DNA of 64,000 nucleotides from Stagnihabitans tardus (GTDB lineage Bacteria; Pseudomonadota; Alphaproteobacteria; Rhodobacterales; Rhodobacteraceae): positions 1 through 64,000 of the forward strand of contig NZ_JAABNR010000015.1 of assembly GCF_009925085.1 (NCBI RefSeq), in the 5' to 3' direction. Positions 10,301 to 16,968 of the stretch are shown in pieces. The notes under the pieces were generated by a model. The model was not told the origin of the DNA. It searched no databases and worked only from the letters and a program-made list of their open reading frames with translations. The position numbers were made by a program, and so were the translations under genes. Each line of letters opens with the position of its first letter. Within the stretch, counting starts at the first letter, position 1.

Positions 10301-10372
10301 GATATCTCGATCGTGATGTCGGGCATGACTTCGGCGGGCCAACTGACCCTGGCCGACTTCCTCTGGAGCTGA
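4391..10372 (+). CDS. Giant RTX calcium-binding repeat protein, likely type I secreted
   Basis: A 1,993-residue protein made almost wholly of glycine-aspartate nonapeptide repeats (GGxGxDxLx), which bind calcium and fold as beta-rolls outside the cell. Residues 1 to about 900 hold ten modules built on a DYSAS...GGDAAGD...IGS...DTLTGD segment plus RTX repeats. Residues about 900-1893 hold ten modules of another type (NDTYIVDS...ENLTLTG...TGN plus RTX). The last 100 residues resemble the serralysin C-terminal cap and end in LADFLWS, which suits an uncleaved type I secretion signal. There is no N-terminal signal and no enzymatic domain. GGAGA at 4381 fixes the start. No type I transporter genes lie in the window. 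Confidence 0.85.
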   Translation: MATYTGTSGNDTFTGTTSADSMTGADGNDILYGGSGVDSLFGGNGNDTLSGGANNDTIDGGSGFDWVDYSASTAAVNVSLVSGATNTGGDAAGDTITALTVEAILGSNLNDTLTGDGVANTLSGGAGNDSMNGGAGNDTLNGGDGNDTLIGAAGADTIDGGVGTADVVDYSASTLAVNVSLVAGATNTGGDAAGDVLTNVERIIGSGNNDTLTGDSGANSLSGGNGDDSLVGGLGADTIDGGAGNDTVSYAASSSAVAITIGGAAGTGGDAAGDLITTVEVLIGSGLGDTLGGDGNANTLIGGAGNDSLSGAAGNDSLDAGDGNDTLIGGAGNDSLSGGAGTDLADYSASSLGVNVTVNGNSNTGGDAAGDVLTGIENLLGSALADTLRGDAGANALYGGLANDSLVGGAGADYLDGGAGNDTVDYTSAGSAVNVTLGGVSSSGDAAGDIIVNVETLIGSNFNDTLTGDTNNNALYGGSGNDILSGGEGADTIDGGAGIDQVDYSGSTVGISITVGGGAGVGGDATGDVLTNIEGLFGSQQADTLGGDGGNNILGGNGGDDNLSGGSGNDTLNGGADDDRLIGGAGNDVLNGGDGVDTADYSASSVGVTVNLATGGGTGGDAAGDTLTDIENVIGSALADALTGNSAGNVLTGGTGNDSLYGGDGNDVLTGGAGNDLLDGGAGIDLIDFSAGTNAINYNISTGVLTGATEGTDTLISIEGVAATAFNDTLTGSTGDNIFRGGAGADLITGNGGTDTIDYTGSSEAVTVDLMSQTVSGGDATGDTIVGMTHAIGSSGADSIIGNDSNNLLIGGEGADTINGGDGSDTVSYAGSADGVNMSLTGGWGIGGAAAGDNLVNVENLIGSSHNDTLTGDTANNLLQGGDGNDDLNGHAGNDTLLGGRGDDFYTVTSADTVITEAAGEGTDTVITNVETTLGDNFENLTLSGQLDLRATGNALDNVITGNSGLSGFVGMRGWNLLEGLAGNDTLVGNNGDDTLDGGTGNDSMTGGLDNDTYIVDSLDDVVVELSGQGIDTVVSSLSWTLTSAYVENLTLTGSSDLTGTGNVGANGLTGNTGANVLSGGDGNDTLNGGEGNDTLIGGVGVDSMIGGAGADTFYVDNISDKVNETIGSGDDVVYASVSHTLSSYVEDLFLTGTAANGTGNASDNLITGNASNNLLTGLGGNDTLTGDAGNDTLDGGTGNDSMTGGTGDDRYVVDSAGDVVIEADGQGYDQVTAAANFTITGSIEKLILSGSSGYTGTGSALNDVIVGNTGSNQILGMAGNDTLDGGSGSDTIDGGAGDDSMTGGTGNDTFIIDSANDIIVELANGGTDTVVSSFAISLAANVENLTLTGLADLNATGNEVNNILTGNDGKNALSGGLGADTLIGGAGNDTLDGGDGNDSLAGGAGDDIYYVSSSGDKITEALNAGLDTVYAAVTYSLGSATNVENLTLLDGGTNATGSSGNNILTGNGTANVLDGATGNDTLVGAGGDDTLIGGAGVDQMAGGAGNDTYVVESLGDTVTEALNEGADLVQSSVTFTLGANLENLTLTGTSSVAGTGNGLSNLILGNGGANLLTGGDGNDTLNGGNGADTLDGGTGNDSLVGGTGNDTFIVDSSADTLVEAGAGGTDTVISSLSWTLASNFEHLTLTGLEGLAGTGNSLNNILLGNDGANELSGLAGNDTLTGGAGNDTLDGGAGNDSLTGGAGDDSYIVDSATDKVIEVAGGGTDTVSASVTHTLAANVENLTLTGGTAIDGIGNTLHNVLTGNSSANLLQGLDGTDTLVGGAGDDTLDGGKGDDSMTGGTGNDTFVIDSQADVMVEGAAGGTDTVQSSISLTLQANFENLVLTGTTSLSGTGNVLNNQITGNGGSNQLQGAGGDDTLQGNGGNDNLTGGIGADHFVFASASGNGTDTVTDFNALDGGAAEGDVLEFVGLLKGAFAYLGSGTFTGGLDNSEARFSGGMLYVDCDGNGVADISIVMSGMTSAGQLTLADFLWS

Positions 10373-10377
10373 TCCCC

Positions 10378-10406
10378 AGGCGGGCGCGAGAAGATCGCGC
10401 CCGCCT
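10378..10406 (+). terminator. Strong hairpin after the RTX gene
   Basis: Perfect 12-bp arms AGGCGGGCGCGA and TCGCGCCCGCCT with a GAAGA loop, five bases after the RTX stop codon. There is no T-run, as is common in this GC-rich genome. Confidence 0.75.
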
Positions 10407-10445
10407 GACCTTGCGGAGCGCCTGCGGCGCAAGACTTTTGCCTCA

Positions 10446-10479
10446 CCCAAGCCCCCTGCGAAGACGCAGGGGGCTTGGG
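10446..10479. terminator. Second perfect hairpin, 15-bp stem
   Basis: Arms CCCAAGCCCCCTGCG and CGCAGGGGGCTTGGG with an AAGA loop, about 70 bases after the RTX stop. It lies between convergent genes (RTX and ribokinase), so it could stop transcription from either side. Confidence 0.6.
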
Positions 10480-10585
10480 CTCAGGCGGCCCTTGGCGGGG
10501 ATGTTCGGGAACAGGTGCAAAGGGCGCGGGTTGCAGCGCCCGAGCTTCACGACAAAGGCGCGCCGGAGGCCCGCGCCCCTTTCGA

Positions 10586-10716
10586 CTTCAGACTTGCCCA
10601 AATATGCGCCTTGAGTCCGGGCTTTCAATTTGGCCCAAATACTCAAACCGCCCCCCCTTTCATACTTGCCCAAATATCCCGGGGGGGGCGCGGCAGCGCG
10701 GGGGGCAGCGCCCCCC
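10586..10716 (-). repeat. Three consecutive composite-repeat copies after rbsK
   Basis: Reading on the minus strand away from the ribokinase stop: a full copy at 10657-10716 (arms GGGGGGC/GCCCCCC with an AGC loop, tail GATATTTG...ATGAAAG), a tail-only copy at 10622-10644, and a degenerate one at 10586-10610. Together with the two hairpins nearer the RTX gene, they account for most of the 344-base gap from 10373 to 10716. The hairpin abuts the ribokinase stop codon directly. Confidence 0.75.
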
Positions 10717-11637
10717 TCAACCTTTCAAGAGCGCCAGGGTCTCGGCCCTTGCGGGCATCGAGGGGGCCGTGCCTGGACGGGTGACCGAGATCCCTGCCGT
10801 GGCCGAGCCGAAGCGGCAGGCTTCGACCGGGTCCTGGCCCTCGGCCAAGGCTGCGGCGAAACCGCCGTTGAAGGCATCGCCCGCGCCGGTGGTCTCGACC
10901 ACGGGGCCCGCCTTGAAGGGCGGGATATGGACAGTGCGGGCGCCGTCATGGAAGAGCGCGCCCTTGTCGCCCAGCGTGATGATCGCGGCCCCTGCCCCCA
11001 TCTCGCGCAGGCGGCGGGCCGCCGTCTCGGCCTCGGCCACCGAGGTCACGGGCAGGCCGGTCAGGGCCTCGGCCTCGGATTCGTTCGGGGTCACGTAATC
11101 GCAAAAGGCCAGCATGCCCTCGGGCAGGGAGGCCGCAGGGGCCGGGTTCAGGATCGTGGTGACCCCGGCGGCCTTTGCCATCTGCAGCGCATGCAGCGCC
11201 ACGGGGATGGGCTGCTCCAGCTGGGTGATGAAGACCTGCGCGCCCTCGATCAGGGCCCGGTTGGCGTCGATATCGGCGTTGGAGATATCGGCCGCCGCCC
11301 CGGGAGAGATGATGATGGCATTATTGCCCGTGGCATCCTCGATGAAGATATAGGCCGCCCCGGTATAGCTTTTGGGGTCCTGTGTCACCGCCGGATGGAC
11401 GCCCGCCTTCTTCCAGGTCGCCATGGCGATATCGGCAAAGGCATCGGCACCGAGGCGCGAGATGAAATGCGTCTCGGCCCCCGCCATGGCCGAGGCCACC
11501 GACTGGTTCGAGCCCTTGCCGCCCGGCCCCAGGACGAAGCTGCGGCCCAGGATCGTCTCGCCCATCTTGGGCTGGCGCGGCGCGCGATAGGCGGTGTCGG
11601 CGACGAAAACGCCGAGGTTGACGACTTTACCCATCAT
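10717..11637 (-). CDS. rbsK: Ribokinase-like PfkB sugar kinase
   Basis: A 306-residue PfkB-family kinase that should phosphorylate a pentose (ribose or a relative) with ATP in the cytoplasm. The first family signature GPGGKGSNQSVA is near residue 40. The second, ETTGAGDAFNGGFAAAL, contains the catalytic Asp and anion hole near residue 250. NPAPA and the TPNESEAEALTG block are typical of ribokinase. Two adjacent ATG codons (11637, 11634) could serve as start, and the second makes a near-identical protein. The start overlaps the stop of the upstream mutarotase gene, so the two are coupled, fitting one sugar-catabolic unit with the ABC genes. Confidence 0.88.
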   Translation of the reverse strand: MMGKVVNLGVFVADTAYRAPRQPKMGETILGRSFVLGPGGKGSNQSVASAMAGAETHFISRLGADAFADIAMATWKKAGVHPAVTQDPKSYTGAAYIFIEDATGNNAIIISPGAAADISNADIDANRALIEGAQVFITQLEQPIPVALHALQMAKAAGVTTILNPAPAASLPEGMLAFCDYVTPNESEAEALTGLPVTSVAEAETAARRLREMGAGAAIITLGDKGALFHDGARTVHIPPFKAGPVVETTGAGDAFNGGFAAALAEGQDPVEACRFGSATAGISVTRPGTAPSMPARAETLALLKG

Positions 11638-12104
11638 TTCGCCTCCGCCGAAGAAACTGGGGGAGGGATGACGCCCTTGCGGAAGATGAAGCAGCCATAG
11701 AAGCGGCGCTCGCCGGTCTGGATCACGGCATAGGCCTCCTTGGCGGCCTCGTAGAAGGCGAAGCGCTCGATCGAGACCATGGGGCGCGGCTGGCCTTCGG
11801 CGGCGTCAATCGCGGCCTGGACCTCTTGTTGCACGGCCGGGATGTCAGAGGGGGCGCCCACGACTTCCATGCGGGCGGCGTGGTCGGGGACGAAGGTGTC
11901 CAAGGGCAGGACCGAGAGGATGGCCTCGGTGGCCTCGGCGGTCGTCAGGTTCTCCATCCGCAGAAGCTGGCCCGTGATCGTGTGGCGGGCGACCGAATCG
12001 CTGGGGAAATTGGTGTCGGCCAGGACCAAGGTGTCGCCGTGACCCATGGCGCGGAGCACCTGGATGACCTCGGCATTGAGGCGGTTGTCGAAGTTCTTGA
12101 GCAT
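11634..12104 (-). CDS. RbsD/FucU-family sugar mutarotase, first copy
   Basis: A 156-residue protein of the RbsD/FucU family, which speeds interconversion of sugar ring forms or anomers so that a kinase receives the right one. Visible family features are MGHGDTLVLADTNFP near residue 20 with the conserved His and Asp, and the C-terminal YGCFIFRKGV. The start at 12104 is set by GGGGGAGGATCC just upstream; the longer reading frame before it runs through a composite repeat. It overlaps rbsK. A second, clearly related copy ends the opposite arm of the locus (17883-18335). FucU versus RbsD specificity cannot be told. Confidence 0.85.
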   Translation of the reverse strand: MLKNFDNRLNAEVIQVLRAMGHGDTLVLADTNFPSDSVARHTITGQLLRMENLTTAEATEAILSVLPLDTFVPDHAARMEVVGAPSDIPAVQQEVQAAIDAAEGQPRPMVSIERFAFYEAAKEAYAVIQTGERRFYGCFIFRKGVIPPPVSSAEAK

Positions 12105-12129
12105 GGATCCTCCCCCTTTGCGGCACCGC

Positions 12130-12182
12130 CGGGGGTTTTGCACCCCCGGACCCCCGCAGGATATTTGAGCCAAATTGAAAGG
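12130..12182 (+). repeat. Composite repeat copy between SGNH hydrolase and mutarotase genes
   Basis: Hairpin GGGGG-TTTTGCA-CCCCC at 12131-12147, linker GGACCCCCG, then the tail of the GATATTTG type (here ...GAGCCAAATTGAAAG). It sits inside a minus-strand operon but is oriented on the plus strand, opposite to both flanking genes. Confidence 0.75.
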
Positions 12183-12185
12183 CCC

Positions 12186-12803
12186 TCAGGCCAATATGTC
12201 GCGCACGGCGTCGGCCAAGGCAAGGCCGAGGGTGACTTGCGCCTCGGCATCGTAATGGATGCCGTCCACGGGGGAGACCTGGACATGGGCGCCCGCGTCG
12301 AAGAAGTTCAGGCCCGTGCGCTGGCACATGGCTTCGATGGCGGGGGCGAGTTGGCGGGACTTTGCCGCGCCTTCGCTGAACATCTGGGCGAGGCAGCCCT
12401 GTTCCAGGATCGGCGGCGGGGCGACGATCAGGATTTTCGCCTTTGGGGCCTGGGTGCGGATCACATTGGCCAGGCGTTCGAGGCAGAAGGCGATGTCATG
12501 GGCCGAAACGTGGAAACAGTGTTTCAGGTCATTGGTGCCAAGCTTGACGATCACAAGGTCCAGCGGCTTGTGGGATTCCAGAAGCGCGGGCAGCACCGTC
12601 AGCCCGTTGCGATGCGGCCCCGACATCGGGTCGTCATGGACCGTGGTGCGACCCGGATGGCCTTCGTTGATCACCTCGTGGCCCGTCGCCTTGGCCAGCA
12701 CCGAGGGCCAGCGGGCCTCATGGCCGAAGCGGCCCTCGAAATCGAGCGAGGGCATCGGCATGGTGCCATGGGTGTTGCTGTCGCCGAAACAGAGGATCGT
12801 CAT
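12186..12803 (-). CDS. SGNH/GDSL hydrolase (probable carbohydrate or acyl esterase)
   Basis: A 205-residue SGNH-fold esterase. Block I GDSNTHG has the nucleophilic serine, block III GTND the oxyanion Asn, and block V DGIHYD supplies the catalytic Asp and His. No signal peptide is visible, so it probably acts in the cytoplasm, for example deacylating an imported sugar. It starts inside the stop of the ABC ATPase gene (ATGA) and lies between that gene and the mutarotase/kinase pair. That argues for a role in handling the transporter's substrate, but the substrate is unknown. Confidence 0.85.
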   Translation of the reverse strand: MTILCFGDSNTHGTMPMPSLDFEGRFGHEARWPSVLAKATGHEVINEGHPGRTTVHDDPMSGPHRNGLTVLPALLESHKPLDLVIVKLGTNDLKHCFHVSAHDIAFCLERLANVIRTQAPKAKILIVAPPPILEQGCLAQMFSEGAAKSRQLAPAIEAMCQRTGLNFFDAGAHVQVSPVDGIHYDAEAQVTLGLALADAVRDILA

Positions 12804-13846
12804 CCGATGCGCTCTCCGGTCGCGGTGTCGAAGAGGTGGACGAGGGAGAGGTCGGGCGTCACGCGCAGGCTTTGGCCCGGCTTGAAGGCCTGGCGCTCGC
12901 GGACCACGGCGACGAGTTCGGTCTCGCCCGCCCGCAGGACGAGGTGGATCTCGGCGCCGGTGGGTTCCACGACGACGATCTGGACCTCGGTGCCCTCGGG
13001 CGACAGGGAGAGGTGTTCGGGGCGGATGCCATAGGTGACCTTGCGGCCTTCGGCGGCACCGGGGGGCATGGGCAGGTCAAGGCCGGGCGCGGTGAAGCGG
13101 CCGTTCTTCACCACGCCCTCGATGAGGTTCATGGCCGGAGAGCCGATGAAGCCCGCGACGAAAGTGTTGGCGGGGCGGTCGTAAAGCTCCAAGGGCGCGC
13201 CGATCTGGGAGATGCGGCCTTCGCGCATGACGACGATGCGGTCGGCCATGGTCATGGCCTCGATCTGGTCATGGGTGACATAGACGGTCGTGGTCTTCAG
13301 CCGCTGGTGCAGCTCGCGGATCTCGGTGCGCATCTGGACGCGGAGTTTGGCGTCGAGGTTCGAGAGCGGCTCGTCGAAAAGGAAGACCTGGGGGTTGCGG
13401 ACAATCGCGCGGCCCATGGCGACGCGCTGGCGCTGGCCGCCCGACATGGCGCGGGGATAGCGCGCGAGGTAAGGCGTCAGGCCGAGGATCTCGGCGGCTT
13501 CCGCAACACGGCGGTCGATCTCCTCCTTGGGCATCCCCGCCATCTTCAGGGGGAAGCCCATGTTCGCGGCCACGGTCTTGTGCGGATACAAAGCGTAGTT
13601 CTGGAAGACCATGGCGATGTCGCGTTCCGAGGGCGCGAGGTTGTTCACCACGCGCGGCCCGATGGAAATGGTCCCGCCCGAGATTGCCTCCAGCCCCGCC
13701 AGCATCCGCAGAAGCGTCGACTTGCCGCAGCCCGAGGGCCCGACGAGGACGACGAACTCTCCATCCGGGATATCGACATTCACCCCATGCACGACTTGCA
13801 AGCCGCCATAGGACTTGACCAGGTCGCGGATTTTCACTTCGGCCAT
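12800..13846 (-). CDS. Sugar ABC transporter ATP-binding protein (UgpC/MalK type)
   Basis: A 348-residue ATPase of the carbohydrate-importer class. Walker A is GPSGCGKSTLL near residue 37, the Q-loop is in VFQNYALYPH, the signature MSGGQRQR is near 135, and Walker B FLFDEPLSNLDAKL is followed by the switch His in THDQIEAM. The C-terminal third is a TOBE/MalK-like regulatory domain. It is transcribed away from the binding protein and permeases, which form the other arm of the divergon, and it should energise them at the inner membrane. Substrate specificity is not encoded in this subunit. Confidence 0.92.
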   Translation of the reverse strand: MAEVKIRDLVKSYGGLQVVHGVNVDIPDGEFVVLVGPSGCGKSTLLRMLAGLEAISGGTISIGPRVVNNLAPSERDIAMVFQNYALYPHKTVAANMGFPLKMAGMPKEEIDRRVAEAAEILGLTPYLARYPRAMSGGQRQRVAMGRAIVRNPQVFLFDEPLSNLDAKLRVQMRTEIRELHQRLKTTTVYVTHDQIEAMTMADRIVVMREGRISQIGAPLELYDRPANTFVAGFIGSPAMNLIEGVVKNGRFTAPGLDLPMPPGAAEGRKVTYGIRPEHLSLSPEGTEVQIVVVEPTGAEIHLVLRAGETELVAVVRERQAFKPGQSLRVTPDLSLVHLFDTATGERIG

Positions 13847-14062
13847 CGCTGCCTCCCCCCTCTTTGCCCCTTTTCGTAGCCGCGCCCGCTGGCCCTGTCC
13901 ACAGCGAACACGTCTTCTGGCGTGCTAACATGTCAGTGCTTGACTTGGGGCGGCTTCGTGGTGAAAGTCGGGTCAAGTCTGACCGGGCCAGAGGACCCTG
14001 CGGGGGGTCTGGGGCGGACGACAAACACCCGGGGAAACCCCGGGGGCTCTTGGGAGGAAGAG
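13847..14062. promoter_or_regulatory. Divergent upstream region of the sugar transport locus
   Basis: A 216-base region between the ABC ATPase and binding-protein starts that must carry promoters for both arms. A TTGACT hexamer is at 13940-13945, but no good -10 follows at the right distance. GACTTG at 13942-13947 and CAAGTC at 13974-13979 form a weak 6-bp inverted repeat. No regulator gene lies in the locus. GGGAGG at 14052-14057 is the ribosome-binding site of the binding protein. Confidence 0.35.
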
Positions 14063-15697
14063 ATGAAAACCGGACTTTACGAATATGCCGTGCGTCGGGG
14101 CATGACCCGGCGCGGCGTGCTGCAAAGCGCGGCCTCGGTGGCGGCGCTGTCGATGATGGGCGGGGCGTTGAAGCCCAAGGCCGCCCTGGCGCAGGACGAT
14201 CTGCGGGCGCAGATCCTGGCGATTCCGGGCGTGGGGAACGGGTCTCCGACCGATGCGGATTGGCAGAAGGTGGGCGAGCTTTGCCTCGGCGCCACCAAGG
14301 CCAATGTGGCCGAGGGCGAGTTCGCGGGCGTCGAACTGACCTTCCTGGGGCTGAACAACCAGAACCTGCACAACTTCCTGTTCCGCGGCTTCCTGACCTC
14401 GTGGGAGAAATACACGGGCGCCAAGATCAACTGGGTCGACCTGGCCCAGGCCGATTATAACCCGCGCCTGCAACAGGCCATCGCCACGGGCACGGTCGAT
14501 TTCGACATCGTCGAAATGGGCGCTCCGTTCGAGGGCGACACGGCGGGCAAGGGCCTGCTGGACGAGATGCCGGATTGGGTCAAGGCCCAGATCGACATGG
14601 ACGACTATGTGAACTACCTGAAGGCGCCCGTCGGCACCTGGGATGGCAAGACCTACCGGATCACGGTGGACGGCGACTGCCACACATTCGCCTATCGCAA
14701 GGACTATTTCGGCGAGGGCTCGATTTCGGGCATGGCCGAGGCGCCGACCCATTGGGAAGACGTCAACGCGGCCTCGCTGGCCGTCCTGGGCAAGAATGAC
14801 CCGCTGACCGGCGCGCCGGCCTTCGGCTTCCTGGACCCGCTGAAGGGCTGGGGCGGCTTTGGCTTCTACTTCCTGGAAGACCGCGCTTCGGCCTATGCCA
14901 AGCACCCGGACGATCCGGCATGGCTCTTCGACCCCGACACGATGAAGCCGCGCGTCAACAACCCGGCCTGGGTCCAGGCGATCCAGGACGTCATGGACAT
15001 GATCAAGGGCAACGCCCTGCCCCCCGACCAGATCAACGCCGACCCCGGCACGACCGCCTTCCAGCAGTTCCTGGCAGGTACGGGTTCGATGATCACCTGG
15101 TGGGGTGACGTGGGCTCGAACGCCAAGACCTCGGATTCCTCGGTCATCGGCGATGTCGTGGGCTTCTCGATCAACCCGGGCGCCAAGAAGGTCTACAACT
15201 CCAAGACCTCTGCCTGGGAAGAGAAGGAAAACTTCGCGCCCAACATGGCTTACCTCGGCTGGGGCATCTATGTGACCAACCGTGTCTCGGGCGACGAGAA
15301 GAAGCGCAAGGCGGCCTGGTCGGCTGCGGCGCATCTGGGCGGCAAGGACATTTCGCTGTGGACCGCCGCTTACCCCTCGGGCTTCCAGCCCTACCGCAAC
15401 AGCCACTTCAACTACGACGAATGGGCGGCGGCGGGCTATGACAAGGCCTTTGTCGAGGATTACCTGGGCTCCAACGCCGACAGCTACAACCACCCGAACG
15501 CGGCCATCGAACCGCGGATCCCGGGGATCTTCCAGTACTACTCGGTCGCCGAGGATGAATTGGCCAAGGGCTTCGCGGGGCAATATGCCTCGGCGCAAGA
15601 GACCGCCGATGCCATCGCCGCCGCCTGGGAGAAGATCACCGACCAGATCGGGCGCGACAACCAGGTGAAGCTGTACAAGGCCAGCCTGGGCATGTGA
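14063..15697 (+). CDS. Sugar ABC transporter periplasmic substrate-binding protein, Tat-type signal
   Basis: A 544-residue family 1 extracellular solute-binding protein. The N terminus carries TRRGVLQSAAS, close to the twin-arginine consensus, then a hydrophobic stretch and a likely cleavage after KAALAQ near residue 44, so it should be exported folded to the periplasm. At about 500 mature residues it is larger than a MalE-type protein and suits an oligosaccharide or a modified sugar. The start follows GGGAGGAAGAG. The nearby kinase and two mutarotases suggest the ligand finally yields a pentose or deoxyhexose; this is inference. Confidence 0.88.
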   Translation: MKTGLYEYAVRRGMTRRGVLQSAASVAALSMMGGALKPKAALAQDDLRAQILAIPGVGNGSPTDADWQKVGELCLGATKANVAEGEFAGVELTFLGLNNQNLHNFLFRGFLTSWEKYTGAKINWVDLAQADYNPRLQQAIATGTVDFDIVEMGAPFEGDTAGKGLLDEMPDWVKAQIDMDDYVNYLKAPVGTWDGKTYRITVDGDCHTFAYRKDYFGEGSISGMAEAPTHWEDVNAASLAVLGKNDPLTGAPAFGFLDPLKGWGGFGFYFLEDRASAYAKHPDDPAWLFDPDTMKPRVNNPAWVQAIQDVMDMIKGNALPPDQINADPGTTAFQQFLAGTGSMITWWGDVGSNAKTSDSSVIGDVVGFSINPGAKKVYNSKTSAWEEKENFAPNMAYLGWGIYVTNRVSGDEKKRKAAWSAAAHLGGKDISLWTAAYPSGFQPYRNSHFNYDEWAAAGYDKAFVEDYLGSNADSYNHPNAAIEPRIPGIFQYYSVAEDELAKGFAGQYASAQETADAIAAAWEKITDQIGRDNQVKLYKASLGM

Positions 15698-15737
15698 TGG
15701 AACGGGGCGCGGGAGACCGCGCCCCACCCCTGCCAGC

Positions 15738-15827
15738 GGTGCGCTGAAGCGCACCCTACCCAAACACCGTAGGGTGCGCTTCAGCGCACCTTTACAGAAC
15801 GTCGTAGGGTGCGTGCTTGCACGCACC
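15738..15827. repeat. Cluster of three GTAGGGTGCG palindromic units
   Basis: Two units at 15738-15759 and 15769-15790 are exact inverted copies of each other (GGTGCGCTGAAGCGCACC plus CTAC), and a third variant is at 15804-15827 (GTAGGGTGCG...CGCACC). Each unit is itself a short palindrome. They lie between the binding-protein and permease genes and could form a large cruciform or mRNA stem that lowers downstream expression, as REP-type repeats do. Related units occur at 18336-18395 and about 20455-20478. Confidence 0.75.
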
Positions 15828-15846
15828 TTTTCTATCGGATGGAAGC

Positions 15847-16953
15847 ATGAGCAGCGGCGATCTTCTGCATGTCGTCACGGTTGACGATATCTCTTCGGGG
15901 CGCAGGCTCCTCGGGCGGGGCTTGATCTGGGGCTCGCTGGCGCTCCTGGTCCTGGTGGCCATGCTGCAAAGCCAGCAGGTCTGGGGCGGGGTCGATCATG
16001 GCTTCGCCAATTGGCGGCCGACGCTTTACGCCTATCTGGTCTTCTCCATCTGCCTCTGCTGGGCGCAGGTGATCCTGCGCGGAGAGCAGGGCAAGCGCAC
16101 GCTCTTCGTCCTGCCGGCCGCGCTGTTTGTCGTCTCCTTGACGGTCTTTCCGCTGCTTTTCGGTCTGATCATCGCCTTTTCCAACTGGAACCTGTCGAAC
16201 CCCGACGGGCGCCAATTCAACGGCTTGGACAATGTCTGGCAGATGTGGGCCGACCCGTTCTACTGGAATGCCCTGACCAATATGGTCTGGTATTGCCTGG
16301 CCATCCTGCCGGAATATGTCGTCGCCTTCGGCCTCGCGCTGCTTCTGAACGCCCAGATCCGGGCGCGGAAGTTCTTCCGCGTGGCCTTCCTTCTGCCGCT
16401 GATGCTGTCGCCCGTCGCCGTCTCCTGGATGATCGGCAAGTCCATGCTGGTGATCCAACCTGCGGGCCCCGTGATCCGGCTGTTGAAGTTCGTGGGCGTC
16501 GAGAGCCCGGCGCTCTTCTCCACCGGATGGACGGCCAAGGCGGTCATCATGGCGATGGATGCCTGGACCTTCATCCCCTTCATGATGATCATGATCCTTG
16601 CGGGCCTGCAGGCCATCCCGAAAGAGCTGCAAGAGGCCGCCCGGGTCGATGGCGCCACGGGCTGGAAAAGCTTCTGGGAGGTCACCTTCCCCCTCATGCT
16701 GCCCGTCACCGTCACCGCCCTCCTGATCCGGCTGATCTTCAAGCTGAAGCTCGCCGACATCATCATCAACGTGACCAGCGGAGGGCCCGGAGGAGCGACC
16801 GACTCTGTCACCTCCTTCATCTTCCGCGAATACCGCGACCGGTCGAACGTGGGTTACGGCACGCTTCTGGCCATGGTCTACCTCGTGCTGATCATCATCG
16901 TGATGACCGTGCTGATGAAATTCGCCGACAAGGCCGTGAGGCCCCGGACCTGA
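15847..16953 (+). CDS. Sugar ABC transporter permease (MalF/UgpA type)
   Basis: A 368-residue inner-membrane permease. The first third has two or three hydrophobic segments. The binding-protein-dependent transport core follows, with the EAA loop around EAARVDGATGWKSFWEVTFP near residues 265-285, which contacts the ATPase. Helices continue to the C terminus. The N-terminal extension before the core is longer than in UgpA and resembles MalF-like permeases. It is preceded by the palindrome cluster and GGAAGC, and followed 15 bases later by the second permease. Confidence 0.9.
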   Translation: MSSGDLLHVVTVDDISSGRRLLGRGLIWGSLALLVLVAMLQSQQVWGGVDHGFANWRPTLYAYLVFSICLCWAQVILRGEQGKRTLFVLPAALFVVSLTVFPLLFGLIIAFSNWNLSNPDGRQFNGLDNVWQMWADPFYWNALTNMVWYCLAILPEYVVAFGLALLLNAQIRARKFFRVAFLLPLMLSPVAVSWMIGKSMLVIQPAGPVIRLLKFVGVESPALFSTGWTAKAVIMAMDAWTFIPFMMIMILAGLQAIPKELQEAARVDGATGWKSFWEVTFPLMLPVTVTALLIRLIFKLKLADIIINVTSGGPGGATDSVTSFIFREYRDRSNVGYGTLLAMVYLVLIIIVMTVLMKFADKAVRPRT

Positions 16954-16968
16954 TGAGCCTCACCTGAC

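Noticed and set aside
4412-10450. An uninterrupted antisense frame of about 2,000 codons opposite the RTX gene
   Set aside because: It arises because the repeated Gly/Asp/Asn codons of the RTX gene contain no reverse-complement stops. Its translation is low-complexity with no domain, and the sense frame has a ribosome-binding site and family repeats.
13920-13980. A LacI-type operator in the sugar divergon upstream region
   Set aside because: No convincing even palindrome with a central CG was found and no LacI-family gene is in the locus.
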